NCBI GenBank assembly: GCA_949745795.1
Contig: CATKAZ010000114.1
Location: 31,694 to 95,693, forward strand
DNA length: 64,000 nt
Origin: an uncultured Oscillospiraceae bacterium
GTDB taxonomy: Bacteria > Bacillota > Clostridia > Oscillospirales > Ruminococcaceae
Reading direction: 5' to 3'
This document shows positions 8,379 through 19,900 of this stretch, piece by piece; positions within the stretch are counted from its first letter, which is position 1, and the number at the start of each line of letters is the position of its first letter. Position numbers and translations under genes: made by a program. A model generated the notes under the pieces. That model had not been told where the DNA came from and ran no database searches. It saw only the letters and a program-made list of their open reading frames with translations.

Positions 8379-11247
8379 ATGGTAAAAGTCTGTTAATATC
8401 TCTCGGGAACATACTGCATGTTCTGATATTTTGAGCGTTAATAATTTTCATTACCAGTCTTTCCAGACCGATCCCCAAACCGCCGTGAGGAGGCAGACCG
8501 TATTTATGAGCCTCAAGATAATATTTGAAGTCCTCGGGATTAAGTCCCTGAGCTTTCATTTTAGCTATCTGTTCATCATAATCATGAATTCTTTGTCCGC
8601 CGCTTGTTATTTCAAGACCTCTGAAAAGAAGGTCAAATTTATATGCAAGTCTTGGATCTTCCTTTGAATCCATAGCATAAAACGGTGGCTTTGAGGACGG
8701 AAAATGCGTAACAAAAATAAAGTCACTGTCAAATGTTTCCTTAGCGTATTCACAAATTGAAACTTCGTCTTCAGGTTCAAGGTCAAGCTTATTTCCCGAA
8801 CCCTTACTGCCGAGAATTTCTTTAGCCTCAAGAAGTGTAACACACGGTATTTCATTAATTACCGGTACTTCCGCTCCCAAAATCTCAATTTCATTAGCAT
8901 AATTTTCTCTGATATAATCCATAACGTATTTCAGCATAGCAGTTTCCATCGCCATAACATCATACATACTGTCAATATAACCCATTTCAAAGTCAAGACC
9001 GATATACTCATTAATATGTCTTGAGGTTGCATGTTTCTCCGCACGGTAAACTGGTCCGATTTCAAAAACTCTGTCAAAGAACGCAACAGCAGTCTGTTTA
9101 TAAAACTGCGGCGACTGATTTAAGAAAGCAGGCTTGTCAAAGTATTCCAAATGGAATATATTTGAACCGCCTTCTGCACCCTGTGCAACAATTTTCGGAG
9201 TATGAATTTCAGTAAAGTTTTCTTTCAGCATAAACTCTCTGAATCCATTGCATACGCCCTCCTGAAGCTTGAAAATTGCTCTTTCATAAGCATTTCTCAA
9301 AGCTACGGACCGATTGTTGAGATTTATGTCAAGAGTACAGCCCAGACGCTTGTTAGGAACGTGCAGAGGATATTCCTCGGCAGGACTTGAAATAAGACTG
9401 ATATTTTTCAGAACAAGTTCAATTCCGTTGTAACCCTTTTCATTTTCAGTTACAGTGCCTGTGATATTTACAAAGTATCCCTCTTTAAGACCGTCAATAC
9501 TGTCCTTACAGTTTTCAGGAGAATAAATAGTCTGAATCAGATATCTTCCCGTACGTACAACTATGAAGGAAAATTCACTCATATTTCTGATTTTATAAAC
9601 ACAGCAGCTAAGAGTAATATCCTTTCCGACATTGTCAACAGCGTCTAATAACTCAAATTCTTTTTTGAGCGTATCAGTACCTATCTGCATAATATTTTTC
9701 TTAGTACCCGGCTTATATTTATTATCATTTTCATAAGCCGTCATGTTAAGCTGAACTTCAGCATTAACAGCTTCGTCAGATTTACCGTCCGCACTGATGT
9801 CAGCCGCATCTGTACCCTCAGAAAGCTTCTTTTCAAGTTCTTCCTTAATTACCTTAGGTGTACAAGCGCCCTTAAGCTGTTTTGAGCATTGACCCATAAG
9901 GAATCCGAAAACCTTCATTTCACCGTTTCGATACTGCTGAGCTGCTGTTTCATTTGCCTTTAATACGGATTCGATTACTTCTGCAACCTTCGCCATATCA
10001 TTAACGATAAGCATTCCTTTTTCCTTAGCAATTTCCTCAGGAGACTTGCCGCTTGATATCATTTCACGAAGAATTTTTTTAGCGTCATTTTTAGAAACCT
10101 TATCTGTATCAGCCATTTCAACCAATTTTGCAAATGCGTCTGCATCAAAAGGCAGACTATCCATTGAAACCTCTCCCAAATTCACACGGCGGAGCAGTTC
10201 AACAATAATAAAGTTAGCAACACTCTTAGGATTATTATATATTTTAAGAGCCTGATCAAAGAAATCCGAAACCAGCTTTTGATTTACAAGAATTTTGGCG
10301 TCAACCTCTGAAAGACCGTAATCACCTGTATATCTTGCCAAACGCTTATGAGGCATTTCCGGAAGCTTAGCTTTTATTTCATCAAGCATTTCATCGGTAA
10401 AGTTGACCTGTAAAATATCGGGTTCGGGGAAATAACGGTAATCATGAGCGTCCTCCTTGGTTCTCATGGAAGTAGTTTCGCCTCTGTTATCGTTGAAACG
10501 TCTTGTTTCCTGAATAACTCTTTTACCCATGTCTAAAAGTCTTGACTGACGCTTAATCTCAAAATCTATAGCACGTCCGATGGACTTTAATGAGTTTAAG
10601 TTTTTGCACTCTGTTCTGGTACCGAATTCCTTATCTTCCGGTCTCATAATAGAAACGTTAACGTCTGCTCTGAGAGAACCCTGCTCCATTTTACAGTCAC
10701 ACACTCCTGCGTACTGTAAAAGCAGACTTACTTTTTCTACGAAAGCCTTAGCTTCTTCAGCGGAAGAAATATCGGGTTCTGTAACTATTTCTATAAGCGG
10801 TACACCGCATCTGTTGTAATCGGCGAGAGAAACGGCATTGAAGTCGTCATGAACCAGCTTACCTGCGTCCTCTTCAAGATGGATACGATTTACACGGATA
10901 TCCTTTTTCTTTCCGTCTACCTCAATAGTAACAACACCGTTTATACAAAGTGGGAGATTCAGCTGCGAGATCTGATAAGCCTTCGGAAGGTCGGGATAGA
11001 AATAGTTTTTACGGTCAAATACTGAAAATTTATTGATATCACAGCCAAGAGCAAAGCCTGCTTTAACTGCATATTCAACAGCCGTCTGGTTAATAACCGG
11101 CAAAGTTCCGGGCATACCTGTGCAGACAGGACAGCAGCGTGAATTGGGATCACCGCCGAATTCTGCGTTACAGGTACAAAAAACCTTTGATTTAGTTAAA
11201 AGCTCGGCATGAACTTCAAGACCGATAACCGGAATATATGATGACAT
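8377..11247 (-). CDS. gatB: Fusion protein: Asp-tRNA(Asn)/Glu-tRNA(Gln) amidotransferase subunit B (GatB) + archaeal-type aspartyl-tRNA synthetase
   Basis: One 956 aa ORF: N-terminal VIGLEVHAELLTKSKVFC...(GatB) through the GatB/YqeY tail, ~40 aa linker, then OB-fold and class II core (SPQFYKQ, RAEKHATSRHINEYIGLDFEMGYID, GGLGIGLERLVM). Confidence 0.95.
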   Translation of the reverse strand: MSSYIPVIGLEVHAELLTKSKVFCTCNAEFGGDPNSRCCPVCTGMPGTLPVINQTAVEYAVKAGFALGCDINKFSVFDRKNYFYPDLPKAYQISQLNLPLCINGVVTIEVDGKKKDIRVNRIHLEEDAGKLVHDDFNAVSLADYNRCGVPLIEIVTEPDISSAEEAKAFVEKVSLLLQYAGVCDCKMEQGSLRADVNVSIMRPEDKEFGTRTECKNLNSLKSIGRAIDFEIKRQSRLLDMGKRVIQETRRFNDNRGETTSMRTKEDAHDYRYFPEPDILQVNFTDEMLDEIKAKLPEMPHKRLARYTGDYGLSEVDAKILVNQKLVSDFFDQALKIYNNPKSVANFIIVELLRRVNLGEVSMDSLPFDADAFAKLVEMADTDKVSKNDAKKILREMISSGKSPEEIAKEKGMLIVNDMAKVAEVIESVLKANETAAQQYRNGEMKVFGFLMGQCSKQLKGACTPKVIKEELEKKLSEGTDAADISADGKSDEAVNAEVQLNMTAYENDNKYKPGTKKNIMQIGTDTLKKEFELLDAVDNVGKDITLSCCVYKIRNMSEFSFIVVRTGRYLIQTIYSPENCKDSIDGLKEGYFVNITGTVTENEKGYNGIELVLKNISLISSPAEEYPLHVPNKRLGCTLDINLNNRSVALRNAYERAIFKLQEGVCNGFREFMLKENFTEIHTPKIVAQGAEGGSNIFHLEYFDKPAFLNQSPQFYKQTAVAFFDRVFEIGPVYRAEKHATSRHINEYIGLDFEMGYIDSMYDVMAMETAMLKYVMDYIRENYANEIEILGAEVPVINEIPCVTLLEAKEILGSKGSGNKLDLEPEDEVSICEYAKETFDSDFIFVTHFPSSKPPFYAMDSKEDPRLAYKFDLLFRGLEITSGGQRIHDYDEQIAKMKAQGLNPEDFKYYLEAHKYGLPPHGGLGIGLERLVMKIINAQNIRTCSMFPRDINRLLP

Positions 11248-11262
11248 TTTTCTTCTCCTCCT

Positions 11263-12717
11263 TTAAACCATTTCCGGCGCTTTATAGGCGAAAGACTTTT
11301 CAAAAGCGTCCGCAGCGCCGATAATAGAAGCCTCGTCGAACTTCTTTCCGATAATTGACATACCAACAGGCATATCGTCCTTGTTATATCCGCATGTTGT
11401 AGATATAGCCGGAAGAGAGGCAATGTTTACTGTTACGGTACAGATATCAGCCTTATACATTTTTACTGGATCCGACACATTTTCATCTGCATTGTAAGCA
11501 ACGGAAGGTGTTGTAGGAGTCAGAATCATATCGCACTTTTCAAAAATGCTGTCATATTCTGCCGATATTTTCTGTCTAAGCGCAAGAGCCTTACCGTAAT
11601 ATGCGTCATAGTAGCCGCTTGAAAGAGCATAATTTCCGAGAAGTATTCTTCTTTTAACTTCACTGCCGAATCCTTCTGCTCTTGAATTACAGATAAGCTC
11701 GTTAAAGTTTTCTCCTATCTCACTGCGGTGACCGTACTTAATACCGTCATATCTTGAAAGATTTGAAGAAGCTTCGGCAGAAGAAATCAAATAGTATGCA
11801 GGAACGGCATATTTAAGACTGGGCATACTGCATTCTATAAGCTCTGCACCCATTTGCTTATATGCTTCAGCTGCTTTCAGTACGGCGTCCGCTACCTCTT
11901 TATCAATACCTTCTCCGTAAAATTCCTTCGGAACGGCAATTTTAACGCCCTTCATATCCATACCGATTTTAGCGGTAAAATCCTCCGCAGGATTCTTTGA
12001 GGAAGTACCGTCATGTCTGTCATATCCTGCAACAGCGTTTAAAATCAATGCACAGTCATGAGCGTCCTTTGCAATAGGACCGATCTGATCAAGAGATGAA
12101 GCGAAAGCCACAAGACCGTAACGTGAAACTCTGCCGTAAGTGGGTTTCAGACCTGTAACGCCGCAGAATGCCGCAGGCTGTCTGATAGAACCGCCAGTAT
12201 CGGAACCCAGTGCCCCTGCACAAAGGGATGCAGAAACGCTTGCCGCCGAACCGCCTGAAGAACCTCCGGGAACTCTGTTCAAATCGTAAGGATTTTTTGT
12301 CTTTGCAAAAGCGGAGGTCTGAGTTGAACCGCCCATAGCAAACTCGTCCATGCTTACTTTTCCCAGCATAACGATGTTCTGTTCATTAAGCTTTTCCATA
12401 ACCGTAGCGTTATAAGGCGGAACAAAATTTTCAAGCATTTTTGAAGCGCAGGTTGTTTTGATTCCGTCTGTACAGATATTGTCCTTTATCGCCATAGGAA
12501 TACCGCAAAGCGGGGAAGCATTTCCGGCTTTGATTTTTTTCTGAGCTGCTTCAGCGCTCTCGAGTGCATGTTCTTCCGTAACGGTAATATAGCTTTTTAC
12601 ACTACCGTCATATTTTTTTATTCTGTCAATATAACTGTGAGTAAGCTCGGAAACAGAAATTTCTCCGCTGTCCAAAAGCGTTCTCATGTCTCTGATTTTA
12701 AGTTTTGTAATATCCAT
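11263..12717 (-). CDS. gatA: Amidotransferase subunit A
   Basis: Amidase signature GGSSGGSAASVSASLCAGALGSDTGGSIRQPAAFCG. Confidence 0.97.
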   Translation of the reverse strand: MDITKLKIRDMRTLLDSGEISVSELTHSYIDRIKKYDGSVKSYITVTEEHALESAEAAQKKIKAGNASPLCGIPMAIKDNICTDGIKTTCASKMLENFVPPYNATVMEKLNEQNIVMLGKVSMDEFAMGGSTQTSAFAKTKNPYDLNRVPGGSSGGSAASVSASLCAGALGSDTGGSIRQPAAFCGVTGLKPTYGRVSRYGLVAFASSLDQIGPIAKDAHDCALILNAVAGYDRHDGTSSKNPAEDFTAKIGMDMKGVKIAVPKEFYGEGIDKEVADAVLKAAEAYKQMGAELIECSMPSLKYAVPAYYLISSAEASSNLSRYDGIKYGHRSEIGENFNELICNSRAEGFGSEVKRRILLGNYALSSGYYDAYYGKALALRQKISAEYDSIFEKCDMILTPTTPSVAYNADENVSDPVKMYKADICTVTVNIASLPAISTTCGYNKDDMPVGMSIIGKKFDEASIIGAADAFEKSFAYKAPEMV

Positions 12718-12737
12718 ATCTTAACCTCTTATCCGAA

Positions 12738-13016
12738 TTATTCAACAACCTTAGGAACAACAAAGCAATTTTTGCTGTTAACTGCATTTTGCAGTATTTT
12801 TTCCGTTGGCATACTGGCTTCCGATGCGTCCTCGCGCAGATTGTTAAGATACACATTTTTATTATCCGCAAACGCATTATATTCAACGTCAATTTCCTTG
12901 ATTGTATCCATAATTTCAATGATACTGGTCATTTCTTCGGCTGTTTTTTTAAGTTCCTCATCAGTAAATGAAAGCTTTCCGAGTCTGGAAAGATACGACA
13001 CCATTTCAAGATCCAA
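12738..13016 (-). CDS. gatC: Amidotransferase subunit C
   Basis: ~92 aa, YLSRLGKLSFTDEELKKTAEEMTSIIEIMDTIKEIDV pattern; upstream of gatA. Confidence 0.92.
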   Translation of the reverse strand: MDLEMVSYLSRLGKLSFTDEELKKTAEEMTSIIEIMDTIKEIDVEYNAFADNKNVYLNNLREDASEASMPTEKILQNAVNSKNCFVVPKVVE

Positions 13017-13236
13017 ATCAAATCCCTCGTTTCTGCATTATTTCAATAAAATAAACTTATTAAATTATACTACATTTTAGCAATCATTGCAAGATTTTTT
13101 TTATTATTACTTGTAAAATTAATAATTTTATATCGTCTGATTTCTATAATATTGCATTTTTTCAAAAAGCTTGTTGATTTTTTACGGAAAATAATATATA
13201 CTTATATTGTTAATTTAAATCAAAGGGGCGATAAAA

Positions 13237-14085
13237 ATGAAATTTACAAAAATGCACGGTATCGGCAACGATTACATATATGTAAACTGCTTTGAAGAAA
13301 AAATCGACAGTCCCGAAAGGGTTGCCGTATACGTAAGCGACCGCCGTAAGGGTATAGGCTCTGACGGACTTGTAATGATAATGCCGTCCGACAAGGCTGA
13401 TTTCAGAATGAGAATTTTCAATGCAGACGGTTCTGAAGCAATGATGTGCGGAAACGCTACACGCTGTATCGGAAAATACGTTTACGATAAAGGTTTGACG
13501 GATAAAACCGAAATAACACTTGAAACCAATTCAGGTATAAAATACCTCACACTGTTTCCGGAAAACGGCAAAGTGGAATTTGTAGAAGTAGATATGGGCA
13601 AAGCCATCCTAATTCCAAAGGAAATACCCGTAATTTCAGAAAAAGAAAGATTTATTTCCGAACCTGTAGAGGTTGACGGAAAAGAATATAAAATCACATG
13701 CGTATCAATGGGTAATCCTCACGCTATAGTTTATATGAACGATATTAAAAGTCTTGAACTTGAAAAAATCGGTCCTTCCTTTGAAAATCACAAGCTCTTT
13801 CCAGACAGAATCAATACCGAATTCATAGAAGTTATAGATTCTAGAACTCTTAATATGAGAGTTTGGGAAAGAGGAAGCGGTGAAACATTTGCCTGCGGAA
13901 CCGGGGCATGCGCATCGGTGGTAGCGTCAGTACTAAACGGATACTGCAAGCATGACGAAGAAGTCACCGTTCATCTCAGAGGAGGCGACCTTAAAATAAC
14001 ATGGAACTCTGACGGTACCGTTATTATGAAAGGACCTGCCGCACTAATCTGTGACGGTGACATTGATGTAAGTCATATAAAATAA
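13237..14085 (+). CDS. dapF: Diaminopimelate epimerase
   Basis: MKFTKMHGIGNDYIYVN, MCGNATRCIGKY, ERGSGETFACGTGACA. Confidence 0.98.
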   Translation: MKFTKMHGIGNDYIYVNCFEEKIDSPERVAVYVSDRRKGIGSDGLVMIMPSDKADFRMRIFNADGSEAMMCGNATRCIGKYVYDKGLTDKTEITLETNSGIKYLTLFPENGKVEFVEVDMGKAILIPKEIPVISEKERFISEPVEVDGKEYKITCVSMGNPHAIVYMNDIKSLELEKIGPSFENHKLFPDRINTEFIEVIDSRTLNMRVWERGSGETFACGTGACASVVASVLNGYCKHDEEVTVHLRGGDLKITWNSDGTVIMKGPAALICDGDIDVSHIK

Positions 14086-14104
14086 ATTTTTAAGGAGTAT
14101 TATA

Positions 14105-15292
14105 ATGACAAAAGTAAACAAGAATTTTGAAAACCTTGTTCCAAATTATCTTTTTGCAGATATAGCCAAAAAGACAAACGAATTTATAAAAGCAAATCCC
14201 GATAAAAAGCTTATCAGACTGGGTATAGGCGACGTTACTCTTCCTCTTGCGCCTGTAGTTGTGGAAGCAATGAAAAAGGGCTGTGAAGAACTGGGCGTAA
14301 AGGAAACCTTTAAAGGTTATCCTGATTACGAAGGATATGAATTTTTAAGAACCGCCATATCAGATTACTATAAAAGCTTCGGCGTTAACGTATCAGCCGA
14401 TGAAATTCTCGTAAACGACGGAGCTAAAAGCGATGCGGGCAATATCGGCGACATTTTCTCTGAAGACAATGTAATTTTGGTAACAGACCCGGTATATCCG
14501 GTATATGTGGATTCAAACATTATGGCCGGCAGAAAAATTCTCTATGCTGACGGTACGGAAGAAAATAATTTCTGCGCAATGCCCAATCCTGACGTAAAAG
14601 CCGATATAATTTATCTCTGCTCCCCTAACAACCCTACAGGAGCATGCTTAAACAAAGAACAGCTTAAAGCTTGGGTTGATTATGCAAATGAAAATAATGC
14701 TCTTATTATATATGACGCTGCATATGAAGCATTCATTTCCGAAGATGATATTCCGAGAAGTATTATGGAAATCGAAGGTGCCAGAACATGCGCAATTGAA
14801 ATGTGCTCACTTTCAAAGACAGCCGGATTTACCGGTACAAGATGCGGTTATACCGTAATTCCTAAAGAACTTGAGCTTGACGGTACTAATATCTACAAGC
14901 TCTGGTACAGAAGACTTTCCACAAAATTCAACGGTGTATCATATCCTGTACAATGTGCGGCAGCGGCAGTATTTTCTGAGGAAGGACAGAAGCAAACCCG
15001 AGAAAATATCGCATATTACAAGGAAAATGCAAAAATCATCGCAGAAACAATGGACGAATTGGGCATTAAGTACACAGGCGGCATAAACTCTCCTTATATT
15101 TGGCTGAAGTGTCCGAATAATATGGGCAGCTGGGAATTCTTCGACTATCTTCTTAACAATATTTATGTAGTAGGAACTCCGGGAGAGGGATTCGGTAAAA
15201 ACGGTGCAGGCTGGTTCAGACTAACTTCATTCGGAGACAGAGAAAACACTATTGAAGCAATGAACAGACTTAAAGGTCTTATGAAAAAATAA
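14105..15292 (+). CDS. dapL: LL-diaminopimelate aminotransferase
   Basis: NKNFENLVPNYLFADIAKK, RLGIGDVTLPL, CSPNNPTGA, SLSKTAGFTGTRCGYTV. Confidence 0.97.
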   Translation: MTKVNKNFENLVPNYLFADIAKKTNEFIKANPDKKLIRLGIGDVTLPLAPVVVEAMKKGCEELGVKETFKGYPDYEGYEFLRTAISDYYKSFGVNVSADEILVNDGAKSDAGNIGDIFSEDNVILVTDPVYPVYVDSNIMAGRKILYADGTEENNFCAMPNPDVKADIIYLCSPNNPTGACLNKEQLKAWVDYANENNALIIYDAAYEAFISEDDIPRSIMEIEGARTCAIEMCSLSKTAGFTGTRCGYTVIPKELELDGTNIYKLWYRRLSTKFNGVSYPVQCAAAAVFSEEGQKQTRENIAYYKENAKIIAETMDELGIKYTGGINSPYIWLKCPNNMGSWEFFDYLLNNIYVVGTPGEGFGKNGAGWFRLTSFGDRENTIEAMNRLKGLMKK

Positions 15293-15461
15293 TAATAAAA
15301 AGCATACGCGGCATTGCATAAGAAATTCTGCTCTGCCGCAGTTCCTTTTACTGTGGATTTTTTTAAATTAATTTTCATTTTAATGAATATAAAAAATTCT
15401 TTTTCTAACAATAATTAAGACAGATTCTTAGTAATCTGAACAAATTAGGAGGAAAAATAAA

Positions 15462-15653
15462 ATGAAAAATTCAAGACCGGATACTCCTGTTCAGCCTTCA
15501 TATGAAGACATTATGTTCAATGAAGCCGGCTCGGCAAATGAATGTACCGGACTTATTCCGTCCGCTGTTATAACAGAATCGGAATATGATTCATATGAAA
15601 GCTTATACGATTTTAATATTCCTAAAAGTGTAAAGGAAGAAATTCAAAAATAA
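15462..15653 (+). CDS. Small acidic protein of unknown function (63 aa)
   Basis: Strong SD (AGGAGG) spaced from ATG, followed by its own terminator. Confidence 0.7.
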   Translation: MKNSRPDTPVQPSYEDIMFNEAGSANECTGLIPSAVITESEYDSYESLYDFNIPKSVKEEIQK

Positions 15654-15667
15654 TCGGATATTGTATT

Positions 15668-15697
15668 AAAGGACGCATTAAAGCGTCCTTATTTTTT
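15668..15697 (+). terminator. Terminator after the 63 aa ORF
   Basis: GGACGC ATTAAA GCGTCC then T-rich. Confidence 0.75.
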
Positions 15698-15906
15698 ATA
15701 GCTTTAAATTACATTTATAAATATTGTGATCACTTAATATATTACAATTTTAATTTTTATTATATAGAATTTATTAACATATTATTAATAATAAGAAAAT
15801 AAAATATTAAACTTTAAATAAATATATTGCAAAAAATTCCAAAAAATGTATAATAGTAATATAATCATGATTATATTATATTTATATGAAAAGAGGTTAA
15901 AAAATC

Positions 15907-16827
15907 ATGAAAAAGATTTTTAAAAAAGTGTTTTCTTGTTTATTAATATGCATATTATGCTGCTGTCCGCTGACAAATGTCTATGCAAATGAAATTAATA
16001 TTAATGCAAAAATAGTATCGGAAAATGCACTTTCGATATCTGCCAATAATACTTATTATATTAGAAATTACAGCAGTAATTTATATCTGGACGTTGCAGC
16101 TCCGGGTTATAAGGAGTTAATACAGCATGCCTTTATGGGCGGCAATAATCAACGCTTTGTTTACCAAAATAATACATTAAAGTCCGTTCACACAAACAGC
16201 TATGTTACAACAGGTGCAAATTACGCAACTGATTTTCCAAGAGCTGTAGTCGGTTCATCACTAAAAATTTCATTATCAGTAAATCCAGATGGAACTTACT
16301 GCATTTTAAAACAGGACGGTAATACATGGAGAGCTCTTGACGTATATAAATCCACATCTGTTGTAGGCTGGGCTGAATATACCGGTGTGAGCAGTCAAAA
16401 ATGGGTACTGGAAGACGGAAATCAAGCTGAAATCGCAAGAGGTACATATTATATAATAAATGCGAACAGCGGAAAATATCTTCAGTTAAATGAAACTACA
16501 GGCGGTCTGGTACAAAACACTTTAAACAGCGGTAATAATCAGAAGTGGGAAATCGTTAAAACTTCAAGCGGAAATTATCAGATCAAAACAAAATCCACAA
16601 AGTATCCCGGCTATATCAATATCGGTACTGATAATTACGGTGTGGTCAAAAGTTCAAGTATGAACATAGATATTTATGAAAACGATAACGGTACATATAA
16701 ACTTCATATGCCGAATTTAGCATATTGCCTGGTTGTTCAAAATGGTTCTACGGTAAATCTGGCAAAAATCATTTGGTACCCTTATAATAATACATATAAT
16801 GAACAGTGGATGTTCGTAAAGGCATAA
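15907..16827 (+). CDS. Secreted protein with ricin-type beta-trefoil (RICIN-like) repeats
   Basis: Signal peptide; YYIRNYSSNLYLDVA...NQRFVYQ and YYIINANSGKYLQLNE...NNQKWEIVK repeats. Confidence 0.85.
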   Translation: MKKIFKKVFSCLLICILCCCPLTNVYANEININAKIVSENALSISANNTYYIRNYSSNLYLDVAAPGYKELIQHAFMGGNNQRFVYQNNTLKSVHTNSYVTTGANYATDFPRAVVGSSLKISLSVNPDGTYCILKQDGNTWRALDVYKSTSVVGWAEYTGVSSQKWVLEDGNQAEIARGTYYIINANSGKYLQLNETTGGLVQNTLNSGNNQKWEIVKTSSGNYQIKTKSTKYPGYINIGTDNYGVVKSSSMNIDIYENDNGTYKLHMPNLAYCLVVQNGSTVNLAKIIWYPYNNTYNEQWMFVKA

Positions 16828-16832
16828 TAATT

Positions 16833-16867
16833 AAAATCTTCCTATAAATCATAGGAGGATTTTTTTT
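16833..16867 (+). terminator. Terminator after the RICIN-domain gene
   Basis: ATCTTCCTAT AAATC ATAGGAGGATTTTTTTT. Confidence 0.75.
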
Positions 16868-16970
16868 GCCTCAAATTCTACATATAATTGACTAAATAAG
16901 AAAAATAAGTTATAATATAAATATAATCAAATAAATATTTTATCAATTATAAGAAAGGAAAACATCCAAT

Positions 16971-19900
16971 ATGAAAAAAATATTTTCCCTGCTGACATCT
17001 GCAATGATGATAATATCAATGCTTGTCACATCAAATTCACATGTCATTGCATCTATCTATGAGGAGGATTACAATGATATTTTATTTAATTGTATAATCA
17101 AGCTCCCCGGCGATCCTTTGGCAAAATATCCTATGGCACAGTCTATCGGTGTAGATAAGTTTATTTTTACAGATGAAGGACAGGCTGTATATGAAACACT
17201 CATAGAAGAACATAAGCTTGCAAAAAAACATCTTGCAAAACTGCTTGGAAAAAACTCACTGGTTTCAAAATATGAATACACAGCAGCATACAATGGATTT
17301 TCGGCCGAGCTTTCACATAATGAATATAAAAAGATTAAAAAAAATATCGGTTCGACGGTCATTTCAGATATTTATGAAGTTTCCATGATAGGAAGCGAAT
17401 CAGAACAAAACACACGAAACGCTCAAGAAACTGCTGAAGCTGAAAGTAATGATTCTTTCTATTCCTACTCTGAACTGACAAATAAAGTACTTGAAACTGT
17501 GGGAGCGTCCGCAGTCGATTATAAAGGTGATGGAGTGGTAATTGCAATAATTGATAATTCCTTTGACCGATATCATGAATTTCTGTCGCTTCCTGACGGT
17601 GCCGCAGAAAAACTAACCAAAAAAGACATTATAAATATTTCTCCTTATCTATCGGCTACACAGAAAAACGGAGCTGATTATTACGTAAATAATAAAATAC
17701 CGTATGCATTCAATTACGGTTCACAAACACCCGATACTTTGCAGGATTATCACGAACATGGCACTCATGTTGCAGGCATTGCAGCGGGTAACGGAGAAGC
17801 CGAAACGAATCCGCAGTTTGATCCGAAGGGCGTTGCTCCTAATGCACAGCTTGTTTTAATGTCTGATATCACTCTTAACAGTGTAAATCTTATGGCAGCT
17901 TTCGATGATTGTCTTTATCTTGGTGCAGATATTATAAATACAAGCTTTGGGGTAAGCGGTTCGTCAGCCATCGAAGAAAGATTATATATACCTGACTGCG
18001 AATCTATTAATAATATAATCAATAACGGGATAATGCTATGCGCCTCTGCCGGAAACGAAGGAAAGCTTGAAGTTATTGAAAATAATTACCTTGATTACAG
18101 TACAGGAGGATATCTGAATAACATAAGCGGTGTAATGTCTGTCGGTTCAGCTGAAAATTATTTTAAAGAAACTTCAGCTGTGACTGTTAATGAAAATCAG
18201 TATGAAATTATCAATTCAGAATACAGCATATCAACAGCTTTTAATGGAAAAACACTGCAATATGTACCGATTAAAGGATACGGAGAAACCAACGATTATA
18301 AAGGGATTAATGTCAGAGGTAAAATAGCACTTGTTTCCAGGGGAAAAATTTCTTTTTCCGATAAAGCTTATAATGCTGCGGAACACGGAGCAGTCGGTCT
18401 TATAGTATACGATAATGACGAAAACGGCGAACTATCCGGTATGGAATGCGAAGGAATTCCAAGCGGCTTTATATCATACAATTCCGGAATGCAGATGATT
18501 GAAGAAAAAAATAAAACAATAAGCTTCAGTGAAGAGTTATATTTGGTTCTTAAATATGATAAAGAAGTAATGAGCAGCTTTTCTTCATGGGACTTTACAG
18601 AATCCTTGCTTTTAAAGCCCGATATTACAGGCTTTGGGGGCAATATTATATCTTCCGTTCCCGATGTAAATCAAAAGGTACATAACCTATATGCACCAAT
18701 GAGCGGAACTTCAATGTCATCACCTCAGGTTGCCGGATTAAATGTTATTCTTAAACAATATTTAAAGGAAAACGCCGATAAATACGGTATTGCCGGCAAT
18801 TCAGAATATAGAGAACTTATGGCAAAGCTTCTTATGTCAACAGCAAAACCTATAAGCACCAATGACGGTTTGGAGGTTGCGTCTCCAAGAGTACAGGGAA
18901 ACGGACTTGCCAATGTTGCCGATGCAATAAATACGCCATGCTACCTTTCTTCAAACAGTGCAGTTGATAATTACCGTCCTAAGATTTCATTAGGTGAAAA
19001 TCCTTCAGGGGAATATATACTGCAATTTAATATACATAATGTAAGCGATTCGGCTCAAACATATCAGCTTAGCGCCGATATTTTCAGTGATACCCTTAAT
19101 GCCGACTCAACATTAAGCTGGAATACTCAAAGACTTTTAAACGATACTGATTATATACTTACATTTGAAGATTCCGACACAGGACATACGATAGATGAAA
19201 TAACCGTTGAACCTACAAGTATCAAACCAATAACAGCAAAAATTACACTTTCACAGGAAGCTTACAATAAAATTTTCCAAACCTTTAAAAACGGTACGTT
19301 TATTGACGGTTTTATAAATCTAAGAAGTGAAACATCACCTGCGCTTACACTGTCATTTATGGCATTCTGCGGAAATTGGAATGAAAATAATCAGTCTGAT
19401 TTGATAGAACAGTTTATCTATAAGGACAGTACTAATGAATACGGTTCTTATTTGTCAGACGGTTTAAATATTGCAGGCATAAATCTTATTGAAACTTATG
19501 ATTATATTCTAAATAATTTTGGGCCTGAGGCTTCCATACCTGATGATCTTAATTTAACAATCTCACAGCCGTACTTCTCGCCGAATATTGATAACGATCC
19601 TAATGATAAAGCATTTAATAATTTGTTCCTGGAAGCCTACTTTAAACGCAGATGCTATGATGTCAAGGTTACAATTTATAATTCTGCCGATCAGGAAATT
19701 TACAGTGAAATTGTTGGTGCCGGAAATATAAAAACAAATCCTTATACAAATGAGAGAGCATCTGATTCATTTGAAATCGGATGGGATTTTCGTGATATTG
19801 ACGGAAAAATTCACAACAACGAAAGCTATACTATACAAGTATGCGCCAAAGCACCTCTTTCAGAAAGCTACAGCAGTCAAGTTATAACTCAAAGCTTTAC

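Noticed and set aside
9021-9390. Two plus-strand ORFs inside the gatB-aspS gene
   Set aside because: Antisense shadow frames of a conserved coding gene.
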